Shown: positions 15,733-23,874 of the stretch, piece after piece | Numbering within the stretch: position 1 is the first letter of the stretch | Layout of the letters: every line of letters starts with the position of its first letter | Origin: Streptomyces fuscichromogenes | GTDB lineage: Bacteria > Actinomycetota > Actinomycetes > Streptomycetales > Streptomycetaceae | Assembly: GCF_014645815.1 (NCBI RefSeq) | Contig: NZ_BMML01000023.1 | Coordinates: 124,001-188,000 of the forward strand | Direction: 5' to 3' | DNA: 64,000 nt | The notes under the pieces: model-generated | Seen by the model: only the letters and a program-made list of their open reading frames with translations | What the model was told of the DNA's origin: nothing | Databases searched by the model: none | Position numbers and translations under genes: made by a program

Positions 15733-16605
15733 TCACCTGCGGGGAACGCCGGGAGCGTCCGCCGCGTGGCCTGCCCAGTCCAGGATCTGGACGGCCGCTC
15801 CGGCGGCTTCCAGACCCTGGCAACGGCCGTGGTGGCGGCGGGCGATGCCGTCGAGGTCGAGGTGGGCGCCGAAGGCCGGATGGGCGGCCAGCCGCCGGGC
15901 GTAGGCCCACAGCACCGGGTGGCCGGCGATGGCGTGCACGGCGGCGGCGTCCAGGTGGTTGCGGTGCACGGTGTCGAGTTGCACCAGGGTCACCCACAAC
16001 TCGACGTCCGCAGCCGTGAGTTGCCCGCCGACCAGGAACTCCACCCCGGTCAGCCGGAGTTCGAGTGCGTCCAGGGAGGCGAGCAGCATCGCCAGCGCCT
16101 GCGGGTCGCCGCCCTCGCGGCCGGCCCGCTGCGCGGCCTGCTCGATGCCCTCGGCGCACAGCCGCTCGACGGCCTCGATCTCGGCCTCGGCGCCGCCCGG
16201 GTAGAGCCGGGTGGCGCCGTCCGCGAAGTGCCGGTCCAGGTCGCGCAGGATGTCCCGGCTGTGGGTGCTGACGATCCGGCCGGACCAGTCGTCGCTCAAC
16301 ACCGGCGCGAGCGCCGGTCCCGAGTAGTGGTGGGCGCTGGCCTCGTACAGCGGGCGCAGTGCCGCGTGGCTGCCGTCGGGACAGTCCGGGACGGCGGGCA
16401 GGTAGGTGACCGGACAACAGTCGTCCAGGGCCAGCAGGCCGTGCCCGACGGCGATGCGCAGGCCGTCCGGACAGGCGGTCGAGAGGTGGAGCCGGTAGCG
16501 GCGCGGCACGGCGTAGTGGCCGCTGCGCGCGTCCCGGCCGATGCGGCCCCGGAAGGCGGGGGCGGTACGGACGGACGGGACGGCGGCGAGTGGAGTGATG
16601 GACAT
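15733..16605 (-). CDS. Ecm4/YqjG-like glutathione-transferase-fold protein
   Basis: The 290-residue protein resembles glutathionyl-hydroquinone reductases (Ecm4). The C-terminal alpha-helical domain reads EFLVGGQLTAADVELWVTLV followed by QLDTVHRNH, close to the family's conserved helix. The N-terminal catalytic CPWA-type motif appears as ACPDGLRIA, so the Cys-Pro pair is kept but the aromatic residue is not. It is slightly shorter than the usual ~320 residues. Actinomycetes make mycothiol rather than glutathione, so the thiol partner is uncertain. The upstream leader at 16699-16830 places it in the same sulfur-linked set as the importer and monooxygenases. Confidence 0.75.
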   Translation of the reverse strand: MSITPLAAVPSVRTAPAFRGRIGRDARSGHYAVPRRYRLHLSTACPDGLRIAVGHGLLALDDCCPVTYLPAVPDCPDGSHAALRPLYEASAHHYSGPALAPVLSDDWSGRIVSTHSRDILRDLDRHFADGATRLYPGGAEAEIEAVERLCAEGIEQAAQRAGREGGDPQALAMLLASLDALELRLTGVEFLVGGQLTAADVELWVTLVQLDTVHRNHLDAAAVHAIAGHPVLWAYARRLAAHPAFGAHLDLDGIARRHHGRCQGLEAAGAAVQILDWAGHAADAPGVPRR

Positions 16606-16698
16606 GCGTCTCCCCGGGGCGGGCGCGCGGACGTACGCGCGGCGGAAGCGTTCGTCGGTGGGTGCTCGGCGAGCGGCGGCGGGTCCTGAAGGGGGTGC

Positions 16699-16830
16699 TC
16701 AGCCTCTGCGGCCGGTGGCGCCGCACATCCGGAGCAGGTCGAGGTGGCGGCGGGAGGTGAGCGGGGGGCCGGTCCGGGGCGCGGGGCTCTCGCGGCGCTG
16801 TCTGCCGGTGGGCGTGCGCAGGCGGCCCAT
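16699..16830 (-). CDS. Leader peptide (43 residues) of the cysteine-leader type before the Ecm4-like gene
   Basis: ATG at 16830 is preceded by GGTAGGGAAAG. The C-terminus LTSRRHLDLLRMCGATGRRG matches the LT.RRH(V/L)DL.R pattern of actinobacterial sulfur leaders, with a single Cys at residue 36. It ends 93 bases before the Ecm4-like gene on the same strand. Its Cys content is low compared with the other leaders, so stalling could also depend on the Arg/Leu codons or on nascent-chain sequence. Confidence 0.65.
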   Translation of the reverse strand: MGRLRTPTGRQRRESPAPRTGPPLTSRRHLDLLRMCGATGRRG

Positions 16831-17002
16831 CTTTCCCTACCTTTTCACTAGGATTCCTTTCTGGAGTGTCGATCGGCCTCCGCCCGGCGTCAAGGGGGCG
16901 TCCACGCCTGGGACACCCGGCGCCGCCCCGGCCCCGACTTGCCGCCGGACGGAAGGGGCGGTGCGCTGGGTGCCGGAGGCCGAGTGACAGGAGCCGGAGC
17001 CG

Positions 17003-17260
17003 ATGACCGAGCCCCCGGGACCCGGGCCGGTGCCCGGTGCCGTGCCCGAGACCTTCGCGTTCCGCTGCGGGCGGTGCGACCACGGCTGGGAGGCCACCTT
17101 CCAGGCGGTGTTCTTCACCGACCCGGTCGCCGACCCGGATCTCCAGAGCACCCTGGAGTACGTGGACGAGGCCGGGCGGGCCGTACCGTCGCCGCTCACC
17201 GACGCGGTGTGCCCGCGCTGCGGCAGCCGGCGGGTGCGGATCGCGGCGGCCGGATCATGA
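17003..17260 (+). CDS. Small zinc-ribbon protein
   Basis: The 85-residue protein has GGAG seven bases before ATG 17003. Two Cys pairs, FRCGRCDHGW at about residues 21-30 and CPRCGSRR near residue 70, would form a four-Cys zinc ribbon. No catalytic domain is present. Such small ribbons usually act as adaptors or nucleic-acid binders. It is divergent from the leader at 16699-16830 and sits 90 bases before a lipoprotein gene on the same strand. Function not recognised. Confidence 0.65.
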   Translation: MTEPPGPGPVPGAVPETFAFRCGRCDHGWEATFQAVFFTDPVADPDLQSTLEYVDEAGRAVPSPLTDAVCPRCGSRRVRIAAAGS

Positions 17261-17350
17261 CGCTCACCCGAACGGCCCGTGCGAGTGGTCGGCGCCGGTG
17301 GCCGGTGGTGGCGTGGAGGGACGTACCGCGTTCCCGAGGAGGCAGTCGCG

Positions 17351-18160
17351 ATGACCCGTCCGTCCCGACCCGCGCGTGTTCTCGCCACGGCCCTGGCCGC
17401 GGGGACCCTGTTCGCCACGGCGGCATGTTCGGACGGCAGCGGCTCCCCCGAGGCCGCGCCCGTCTCCCCCGCGGCCGAGCGGCCCCCGGCCCCCTCGCGC
17501 ACCCCCGCCCTGACCGGAGCCGGAGCGCAGGCCGCGCTGATCACGCCGGCCGACATCGAGGACGACTGGCAGCTGGCCGCCGACGCCGCCACCTGGCGCA
17601 ACCAGATGCTGGTCGGCAGGGTCGACGTCGCCGAGTTCCTCACCGCCAAGGCCGCCGCCGCCGACTGCCAGCGGCTGCTGGACAGCCTCTACTCCGACAC
17701 CCTGCTGGGCCGTGCCACCGGCGCCTCGGGGCTGCGCGGCTTCACCTCCCAGGACTCCCGGCTGCTGTACCAGGTCGGGGACTACGGCCAGGTCAAGATG
17801 GACGCCACCATCGACTGGCTGAAGGGCCTGCCGGAGAAGTGCAACCAGTTCACGGCCACCGCCTCGGACGGCAGCAAGCGGACCGTGCAGGTCGTCGAGT
17901 ACAAGGAACCGCCCAAGGTGGCCGACGCGCTGGCGGCGCTCACGGTCACCGTCCAGGGCACCTCGAACGGGCAGCCCGCCACCACCACCCTGGACGTCGC
18001 GGCGTTTCGTGTCGGCGCCTCCGGGGCTGCGGTCACCAACGGCGGCCTGTCCGGCGCCGATCACGACAGCACCGCCCTGGCCCTGCAGAACGGCGCCCAG
18101 CGCCTCAAGGACGTACTGGCCGGCAAGACCCCGGCACCACTGCCCAGCCAGTTCGACTAG
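17351..18160 (+). CDS. Hypothetical secreted lipoprotein
   Basis: The 269-residue protein starts at ATG 17351 with GAGGAGG about 9 bases upstream. It has a lipoprotein signal ending LFATAAC (about residue 26), then a Ser/Pro-rich linker. The rest resembles no enzyme I recognise; it has two Cys (ADCQRL and EKCNQF) that could form a disulfide and a terminal helix-rich segment. This is a common architecture for actinobacterial sensor-type lipoproteins of the PknH-like sensor domain kind, but that is only a guess. It is followed by a 100-bp inverted-repeat element. Confidence 0.7.
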   Translation: MTRPSRPARVLATALAAGTLFATAACSDGSGSPEAAPVSPAAERPPAPSRTPALTGAGAQAALITPADIEDDWQLAADAATWRNQMLVGRVDVAEFLTAKAAAADCQRLLDSLYSDTLLGRATGASGLRGFTSQDSRLLYQVGDYGQVKMDATIDWLKGLPEKCNQFTATASDGSKRTVQVVEYKEPPKVADALAALTVTVQGTSNGQPATTTLDVAAFRVGASGAAVTNGGLSGADHDSTALALQNGAQRLKDVLAGKTPAPLPSQFD

Positions 18161-18260
18161 GGCCTGTCCGACAGTTCCCGTCGTCGCCCGGAGGGCGGCC
18201 TCGCGGCGTCAGGTGCGTGCTCTCGGCGTGCCGGGCGCAGGCCCTCGTACTGGACAGGCC
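18161..18260. repeat. 100-bp element bounded by 9-bp inverted repeats (MITE-like)
   Basis: GGCCTGTCC at 18161-18169 is the exact inverse of GGACAGGCC at 18252-18260. The interior contains a second small hairpin (CGCCCGGAGGGCG) and no ORF. The stretch resembles, from memory, a recurrent intergenic sequence in Streptomyces. It lies between two convergent genes and may also serve as a terminator. Confidence 0.5.
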
Positions 18261-18265
18261 CCAGG

Positions 18266-18604
18266 TCAGTGGGGCATCGGGTCCCCCGGGTTGCTCTGGG
18301 TGGTGCCCGGTTCCCCGTTGTCGCGGTGCCAGGCGACGACGAGTTCGTCACGGGTGCCGAACCGGACCAGGTGCCGGCCGACCACACCCTCCAGGACGTC
18401 GAGGTTCTCGGGGTCCGTCTCGACGGTGAGCAGCAGGGCGCCCTCGGCCGCGGTGAGGGTGCCGGTGCCGTTCTGGAAGACGATGCCTCCGGTGCCGGTC
18501 TCCTCGTCCCAGCTGGTCTGCGAGCGGCGGCCCAGATGCGAGGCGAGCTGCTTGGCGTAGCGGGCGGGGCGGTCGGTGGGAACGCGGGCTTCGGAGCGGG
18601 CCAT
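18266..18604 (-). CDS. DUF2218 family protein
   Basis: The 112-residue protein starts at ATG 18604 with AGGAG 8 bases upstream. It begins MARSEARVPTDRPARYAKQL, then HLGRR, GTGTLTAAEGALLLTVETDP and VVGRHLVRFGTRDELVVAW, which match DUF2218, small proteins often found beside siderophore or iron-uptake genes. No such genes are adjacent here. It is presumably cytosolic. Convergent with the lipoprotein gene. Confidence 0.75.
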   Translation of the reverse strand: MARSEARVPTDRPARYAKQLASHLGRRSQTSWDEETGTGGIVFQNGTGTLTAAEGALLLTVETDPENLDVLEGVVGRHLVRFGTRDELVVAWHRDNGEPGTTQSNPGDPMPH

Positions 18605-18839
18605 CGGGGACTCCTGGTGCTGCGGGGGCGGGCATGGGTGACAGGCCCACGCTACGTCCGGGCAGGGGGTGCGGCGCCGTACCGGGGGCCGCAAGCTATG
18701 CATGCCGGCCGCGTCAGCTGACGTCGTCAAGACCCGTGAGCGCCGTTCACTCATCCGGGTGCACGGTCACGCTTGCACCGTCGGCCTCGCCGAAACCACA
18801 GGTCAGGACGCTCGCCCAGAAGCCCTGTACGGCGAGCAG

Positions 18840-19325
18840 CTATGCCCCGGTCGTCGAGCCGGGGCGGACGATCATCAGGACCACCACGATCAGCCAGGCG
18901 AGGGCGAACAGGCCGGTGGTCATCGAAAGGCGGGGCAGCCGGGCGGCGAGCGACTCCACGGAGGCCGACGTCCGTTCGGGTGTGTCGAGCAGGGTGACCA
19001 CGTCGTCCTGGGTGCCGAGCACCGCGATGCCCAGCAGGACGGCGGCCACCGCTGTCAGCGCCATGGAGGCGACGACCCAGGCGCTGTCCAGCACGCCCAT
19101 CACCTCCGCGGTGCCGATGCCGAACGCCGGGACGGAGACGCCGGCCACGGCGTAGACCCGGCAGATCCGGTGCAGCAGCCGGACCGCGCCCTCGGCCGGC
19201 TGCCGCGCGGGTCCGTCGGCCAGTGCCTGGCGCGCAAAGCGCGGGAACAGGCTCGCCGCGATGGTGACCGGTCCGATGAGCAGGATCGCCGCCAGCACGT
19301 GGATGCTGAGCAGGACTTTGGCCAT
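18840..19325 (-). CDS. Integral membrane protein, DUF2269-like
   Basis: The 161-residue protein has four hydrophobic segments (beginning VLLSIHVLAAILLIGPVTIA, then near residues 55-75, 80-100 and 135-155). Size and layout match the DUF2269 membrane family; the assignment is tentative. ATG 19325 is chosen for the GGGAG upstream. It is downstream of, and parallel to, the MFS pair but separated by 253 bases, a gap that contains a 7-bp hairpin (CCGACGC-GGG-GCGTCGG near 19350), so it may be a separate unit. Confidence 0.6.
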   Translation of the reverse strand: MAKVLLSIHVLAAILLIGPVTIAASLFPRFARQALADGPARQPAEGAVRLLHRICRVYAVAGVSVPAFGIGTAEVMGVLDSAWVVASMALTAVAAVLLGIAVLGTQDDVVTLLDTPERTSASVESLAARLPRLSMTTGLFALAWLIVVVLMIVRPGSTTGA

Positions 19326-19578
19326 GCCTGTGTCTCCCTTTCGCACGCAGGGATCCGACGCGGGGCGTCGGGCGCGCGGTCTCGGTCTGGCTCGAACCGG
19401 GCCGACGGCCGATCACGGTGTCGCGCGGAGGTTCCCGTCGGGTGCCCGGCCGATGGTCGGTTCATGGGTGGTGCGGGTGTCGATGTCCGTGCGGCGCGGT
19501 CAACACCGGCCGCTGCCGGGGACGTTCCGCGGCCAGAAGTCCTGGGGGCGCCGCGGACCGTCCCGTTGGCGTGTCCGA

Positions 19579-21144
19579 TCACGCTTCGGCGGGCGTCCGG
19601 GGACCGTGCGCCTTCCGGCGGACGAACAGCGCCGCCGGCACGGCCATGACGATCAGTACGACTCCGCCCACGACGTTGCCCAGGTGCACGGCGTCGGTGA
19701 ACGCCCTCGGTACCGCCGCGCCCACCACACGGGCGAAGGACGCGGGGAGGCCCGTCGCGCCGCCGCCGTGTGACGCGCCCTCCACGATCCGGTCCGCCTG
19801 CCGCGCGGGGATGCCTGCCTCGACGAGACGGTCGTGGAGGTTGCGGGGGAAGCGGCTGGTGACGATCGTCCCGAGCACACTGGGGCCGAGCACGGTTCCC
19901 AGTTGGCGGGCCATGTTCACCGCCGCCGACGCCATGCCCTGCTGCGCCGGCGGGACACTGTTGACCGCGGCGGCCGTCGAAGGCGCCGTCAGCAGTCCCG
20001 CGCCGACTCCCGCGATGAGCAGTCCGGGCCACATCGCGCCGTAGCGTCCCGAGGCATCGGTCGCGAGCAGCGCGAGAGACCCGGCTCCGATGAGGACCAG
20101 ACCCGCCGTGATCAGGGGTGTGAGGCCGACCCGGTGCACCAGCACACGGGCGGACACCACGGTGACCAGGAGGAACGTTCCGAACAGCGGCAGCAGGCGG
20201 ACGCCGACGTCGACGGGGCTGGTCTGTCCCACGCGTTCCATGTAGAGCACGCTGAGCAGGGCGACACCGACCAGTCCGAAGACGCTGACGGCGGCCACGC
20301 CCATGACGGCCGAGAAGGCCGCGCTCCGGAAGAGCCTCAGGTCCAGCATGGGGTCGGGGTGGCGGAGTTCCGCGCGTACGAACAGGAACAGGGACACGGC
20401 GAAGACCGCGTACATGGTGATGATCGGCGCCTTGGTGTATCCGGTGGAGCCGCCCTGGATGATCGCGTAGGTGGCCGAGGCCGTCATCACCGTTCCCAGC
20501 ACGAGGCCGGCGAGATCGGGCCTGCGGGTGGGGTGTCTGGACTCGGTCACGAAGACCGGGGCCAGCAGGAGGGCCGCGGCGGCGATGACGATGTTGGCGA
20601 TGTAGACGGCGTGCCAGGAGAAGTGTTCGAGCAGGGCTCCGGCGAGGATCGGGCCGACGGCCAGGCCCACTCCCGAGCACGCGGCCCAGATGCCGATCGC
20701 GGAGGTGCGTTCGCGCGGGTCGGTGAAGGTGGCGCTGACGATCGCCAGGCTCGTGGGCAGCACCGCCGAGCCGCCGAGGCCCGCGACGGCCTGTGCGGTG
20801 ATGAGCGTGCCGGCGCTGTCGGCGAAGACGGCGAGCACGCTGCCGGCCAGGAAGACGGCGGCACCCAGGCTGAACACGCGTCGACGTCCCACGAGGTCGC
20901 CGAAGGTCCCGGCGGACATCACGAAGCTCACGACGGCGAGGCTGTACGCGCTGGTGATCCATACCAGCGTGCTCGCGGTGACGTGCAGGTCGCTCTGGAT
21001 GTCGCCCAGGGCCGAGATGGTGGAGGTGACGTCGACGAAGGCCATCATCACGCCGAGGCAGACCACCAGAAGGCCGAGCCAGCGGGCCCGCCCGCCGCCG
21101 GGCGCCGAGGCCTGGGCGGCCCGGTCCGGAACGGACGCCGTCAT
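19579..21144 (-). CDS. MFS transporter (DHA2/EmrB-like), second of a coupled pair
   Basis: The 521-residue protein has about 14 hydrophobic segments, an AGTFGDLVGRRRVFSLGAA loop between helices 2 and 3 (motif A) and ERTSAIGIWAACSGVGLAVG (motif C, typical of drug:H+ antiporters). The start at 21144 overlaps the stop of another MFS gene (ATGA). Two full-length exporters in one overlapping unit is unusual. It is likely controlled by the TetR gene at 22711. Confidence 0.88.
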   Translation of the reverse strand: MTASVPDRAAQASAPGGGRARWLGLLVVCLGVMMAFVDVTSTISALGDIQSDLHVTASTLVWITSAYSLAVVSFVMSAGTFGDLVGRRRVFSLGAAVFLAGSVLAVFADSAGTLITAQAVAGLGGSAVLPTSLAIVSATFTDPRERTSAIGIWAACSGVGLAVGPILAGALLEHFSWHAVYIANIVIAAAALLLAPVFVTESRHPTRRPDLAGLVLGTVMTASATYAIIQGGSTGYTKAPIITMYAVFAVSLFLFVRAELRHPDPMLDLRLFRSAAFSAVMGVAAVSVFGLVGVALLSVLYMERVGQTSPVDVGVRLLPLFGTFLLVTVVSARVLVHRVGLTPLITAGLVLIGAGSLALLATDASGRYGAMWPGLLIAGVGAGLLTAPSTAAAVNSVPPAQQGMASAAVNMARQLGTVLGPSVLGTIVTSRFPRNLHDRLVEAGIPARQADRIVEGASHGGGATGLPASFARVVGAAVPRAFTDAVHLGNVVGGVVLIVMAVPAALFVRRKAHGPRTPAEA

Positions 21145-22574
21145 CGGACCGCCACCGTCCTCTTCTGCGACACGGCCAGTGAGACCACGCCCGCGACGGC
21201 CATGAGGGCCATCGTGACCAGCCACGCGTGCCGGTAGGTCGCCAGGGAGGCGCCGCCGGAGGCGGTGCCGAGCATGGCGACCAGGATGCTGATGCCGACG
21301 ACCGAGCCGATCTGGGTCGACATGGTCACGATGGCGCTGCCGGTGGCGGCCTGCTCGGGAGGCAGGCCGACGGTCGCGGAAGAGACGACGGTCGGGAGCG
21401 CCAGGCCGGCGCCGAACCCGAAGAGCAGCCAGCACGGGAGGACCCCGGAGGCGTAGTTCGGGTCGTTGTGCAGCAGAACGGCGAAGAGAAGGATGCCGGC
21501 GGAGGCGATCGCACTGCCGACCGCCGCGATGACGCCGGCCGGGATCCGGAACCGGCGCTGGAGGGTCTCACTGGCGGTGGCGGCGACCGCGAAGCCGATC
21601 GGGCCGGGCAGGCTGGCGCATCCGGTCCTGATGGCGGAGTAGTGCCAGTGGGTCTGCAGCCAGAGGATCGTCGACAGCAGGAGGCTGCCGAACGCGGCCA
21701 CCTGCAGCAGGCCGGCGAGGTTCGCCGAGGCGAAGATCCGGTCGCGGAAGAGCGAGAGGTCGACCACCGGCACCCGGTGCCGGGACGAGCGGAACAGGAA
21801 CGCCAGCAACCCGACCGCTGCCACCGCCAGGGACGTGACCACCCGGGTGTCCGACCAGCCCCAGTCGGGCGCCTTCACCACACCGAGGGCCAGGCCGCCG
21901 ACCACCACGATCAGCAGAACACCGCCGAGCAGGTCGGGGATGCGGGCGTCCTGTTCGTGCTTGACGTTGGCCACGAGCCGGGCGGCCATCGCGATGGCGA
22001 GCAGCCCGACGGGAATGTTCACCAGGAACAGCCAACGCCAGGAGAGCTGCACCAGCAGCCCGCCGAAGATCGGTCCGCACACCCCGGACAGCGAGCCCGC
22101 GGTGAACCAGATCTTGACGTACCGCTCCACCTTGTCGGCGGGGGCGCTGGTCAGGACCAGACCGAGGCTGGCGGGGGTCAGCAGGGCGGCGCCCACCGCC
22201 TGAAAGGCGCGGAAGACGACCAGCACCCACACGTCGTCGGACAGGGCCGCGCCCAGGCTCGCCGCCACGAAGACGGCCATGCCGAGCAGGAAGCCGCTCT
22301 TGCGTCCGAAGCGGTCGGCGAGCCGCCCCGCGGGGACGAGCAGGGCGGCGAAGACGATCGCGTAGCCGTTGAGCACCCAGCTCAGGTCCGACAGCGAGGT
22401 CGAACCCAGGCCCTGCCCGATGTTCGGCAGACCGACGTTGGTGATCCACACGTCGAGTTGGCCGAGGAAACTCGCCATGGCCAGCACCGCGAGGATGAGA
22501 GCGGGCCGTGCTCTCGGTGTTGCCCCGCCTTCGGTCTGCGCTCGCGCAGGGGCCATCTGATCTTGCGAAGACAT
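21141..22574 (-). CDS. MFS transporter (DHA2/EmrB-like), first of a coupled pair
   Basis: The 477-residue protein has 12-14 hydrophobic segments, motif A as GRLADRFGRKSGFLLGMAVF and motif C as GSLSGVCGPIFGGLL. It probably exports a toxic organic compound with proton antiport. It is divergent from the leaderless TetR gene at 22711, and a sigma70-like promoter (TTGACA-18-TAGGGT) lies in the intergenic region with twin 19-bp direct repeats over it. The second exporter gene overlaps its stop. Confidence 0.9.
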   Translation of the reverse strand: MSSQDQMAPARAQTEGGATPRARPALILAVLAMASFLGQLDVWITNVGLPNIGQGLGSTSLSDLSWVLNGYAIVFAALLVPAGRLADRFGRKSGFLLGMAVFVAASLGAALSDDVWVLVVFRAFQAVGAALLTPASLGLVLTSAPADKVERYVKIWFTAGSLSGVCGPIFGGLLVQLSWRWLFLVNIPVGLLAIAMAARLVANVKHEQDARIPDLLGGVLLIVVVGGLALGVVKAPDWGWSDTRVVTSLAVAAVGLLAFLFRSSRHRVPVVDLSLFRDRIFASANLAGLLQVAAFGSLLLSTILWLQTHWHYSAIRTGCASLPGPIGFAVAATASETLQRRFRIPAGVIAAVGSAIASAGILLFAVLLHNDPNYASGVLPCWLLFGFGAGLALPTVVSSATVGLPPEQAATGSAIVTMSTQIGSVVGISILVAMLGTASGGASLATYRHAWLVTMALMAVAGVVSLAVSQKRTVAVR

Positions 22575-22629
22575 GCGTCTCGTCCGTTCCGTGGGCTTCG
22601 GGGGATGCCGTGAGTGGCGCGCGGCACAG

Positions 22630-22680
22630 TTCTGGACCGCTTCGTCAAAAACCCTACGAATTTCTGGAACGACATGTCAA
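22630..22680 (-). promoter_or_regulatory. MFS promoter with twin 19-bp direct repeats (putative TetR operator)
   Basis: On the minus strand TTGACA (22680-22675), an 18-base spacer and TAGGGT (22656-22651) form a promoter for the MFS pair. Overlapping it, in plus-strand orientation, are TTCTGGACCGCTTCGTCAA (22630-22648) and TTCTGGAACGACATGTCAA (22662-22680), two copies of one element 32 bp apart, i.e. three helical turns. The same arrangement with the same 32-bp period recurs at 27664-27714. Confidence 0.65.
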
Positions 22681-22710
22681 GAATGCTTGCGCGGCCTGTA
22701 GGGTGGCCCC

Positions 22711-23346
22711 ATGGGACGTCCACCAGGTTTCGACAGGGCCCAGGTCATGCGGGCCGTCGAGCGAAAGTTCCGCCGGACCGGCTACGCGGGCACCAGCGTC
22801 GACGACATCGCCAAGGCCGGCGGGCTGGGCCGCGGCAGCCTCTACGCCGCCTTCGGGGACAAGAACACGCTGTACCTGGAGACGCTGTCGGCCTACTGCG
22901 ACCGCAACGAGGCCGGCTGGGCCGCCGTACTCGACGGCCCCGACGACACCGCGCTGGAACGGCTGCGGGCCTATCTCGTGAAGTCGGCGCGGTTCGTCCA
23001 CGAAGACCCGGACGGACTCGGCTGCATGGTCACCGGCTTCGTCGTCGAGGGAGTCGACCACGATCCGCGGGCCGAGGCACGCGTGCGGCAGGCCCTCGCG
23101 AGCATCGGGCGCTCACTGACCGAATGCGTCCGGGCCGCCCAGCGCCACGGCGACCTCGACCCCGAGGCGGACGCCGCCGAAGTCGCCCACCTCCTCATGG
23201 CCGTCAATCGCGGCATGGAAGTGATGGCCAGGGCAGGGCTCGACACGGCCGCACTGGACCGCGTCTGCGATCACGCGTTCCAAGGACTCCCGCTCACGGC
23301 GCGGGCCCGGTCCCTGTGGGTGCCCCGGTCGGCCGCCACGCCGTAG
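22711..23346 (+). CDS. TetR/AcrR family transcriptional regulator
   Basis: The 211-residue protein has an N-terminal HTH, YAGTSVDDIAKAGGLGRGSLYAAFGDK (read in parts: TSVDDIAKAGGLGRGSLY and AAFGDKNTLYLETL), and a C-terminal ligand-binding helical domain with AERRAT-type helices typical of the group. TAGGGT at 22699-22704 ends seven bases before ATG 22711, so its mRNA probably begins at the start codon (leaderless). It is expected to repress the divergent MFS pair and, from the shared operator, the aldehyde dehydrogenase at 25958. Confidence 0.88.
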   Translation: MGRPPGFDRAQVMRAVERKFRRTGYAGTSVDDIAKAGGLGRGSLYAAFGDKNTLYLETLSAYCDRNEAGWAAVLDGPDDTALERLRAYLVKSARFVHEDPDGLGCMVTGFVVEGVDHDPRAEARVRQALASIGRSLTECVRAAQRHGDLDPEADAAEVAHLLMAVNRGMEVMARAGLDTAALDRVCDHAFQGLPLTARARSLWVPRSAATP

Positions 23347-23407
23347 GCCCGCAGCGTTCGCGCCCCCGGCGGGCCCCTGGAGGCCTCGTACGCGGGGCTG
23401 AAGGTCC

Positions 23408-23433
23408 CTTCAGAACCTTCAGCGGCTCTTCAG
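23408..23433 (+). promoter_or_regulatory. Triple CTTCAG direct repeat upstream of the secreted peptide
   Basis: CTTCAG occurs three times, starting at 23408, 23417 and 23428, about one helical turn apart (9 and 11 bases). OmpR-type response regulators bind such direct repeats, and an OmpR-type regulator is encoded 440 bases downstream. Autoregulation is an inference. Confidence 0.4.
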
Positions 23434-23530
23434 CGCGCCCCCGCCATGGTGTTCCCGTTCTGCACAGGCGTCGGGTGCGAAGCGGAGCAGTCCGCGGCGG
23501 CTCACGACGCGGACGATGGAGGAGTTCCTC

Positions 23531-23776
23531 ATGGCACCGCTTCTGAAGCACGGCCGGTTGCGCCGGGCGGGCGCGCTCACCGTCACCACCCTCGCCGCAC
23601 TCGCGGTGATGTCCCACGGACCGGCCGCCGCCTCGGCCTCGGCGACCGGTCCGCACCGCGGCAAGGCCGTCAAGTCGGCCGTGTCGGAGGTCGAGTTGAC
23701 CCCGTGTACGGTGCACTCGCATCCGCATGCCGGTCCGTCGCAGGTGCACTCGCACCCCGTCAGGCCGTCCAGGTAG
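23531..23776 (+). CDS. Small secreted His-rich peptide
   Basis: The 81-residue product starts at ATG 23531 with GGAGGAG 6 bases upstream; an ATG 15 bases earlier lacks such a site. A signal peptide (RRAGALTVTTLAALAVMSHG, cleavage around AAASA) is followed by a short mature region ending CTVHSHPHAGPSQVHSHP. Clustered HSHP motifs with one Cys suggest metal binding. The gene is immediately upstream of a two-component system and may be its target or an accessory sensor. No family recognised. Confidence 0.6.
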   Translation: MAPLLKHGRLRRAGALTVTTLAALAVMSHGPAAASASATGPHRGKAVKSAVSEVELTPCTVHSHPHAGPSQVHSHPVRPSR

Positions 23777-23784
23777 GCCTCGGA

Positions 23785-23812
23785 TGCCGGGAGCCCGACC
23801 GGGCTCCCGGCA
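23785..23812. terminator. Perfect 12-bp hairpin between peptide gene and two-component system
   Basis: TGCCGGGAGCCC at 23785-23796 and its exact complement at 23801-23812 enclose the loop GACC. It begins 8 bases after the peptide stop and should terminate or attenuate transcription before the response-regulator gene, separating abundant peptide mRNA from the regulator genes. Confidence 0.7.
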
Positions 23813-23874
23813 CGGGTGGCGTCGAATCCACGGACCGCGCGCCCGAGTTGCCCTCCGCTGCCGTACAGGACGAG

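Noticed and set aside
17264..18064. Minus-strand 266-codon frame opposite the lipoprotein gene
   Set aside because: The plus frame has a ribosome-binding site, signal peptide and lipobox; the minus frame is Gly/Arg-rich shadow.
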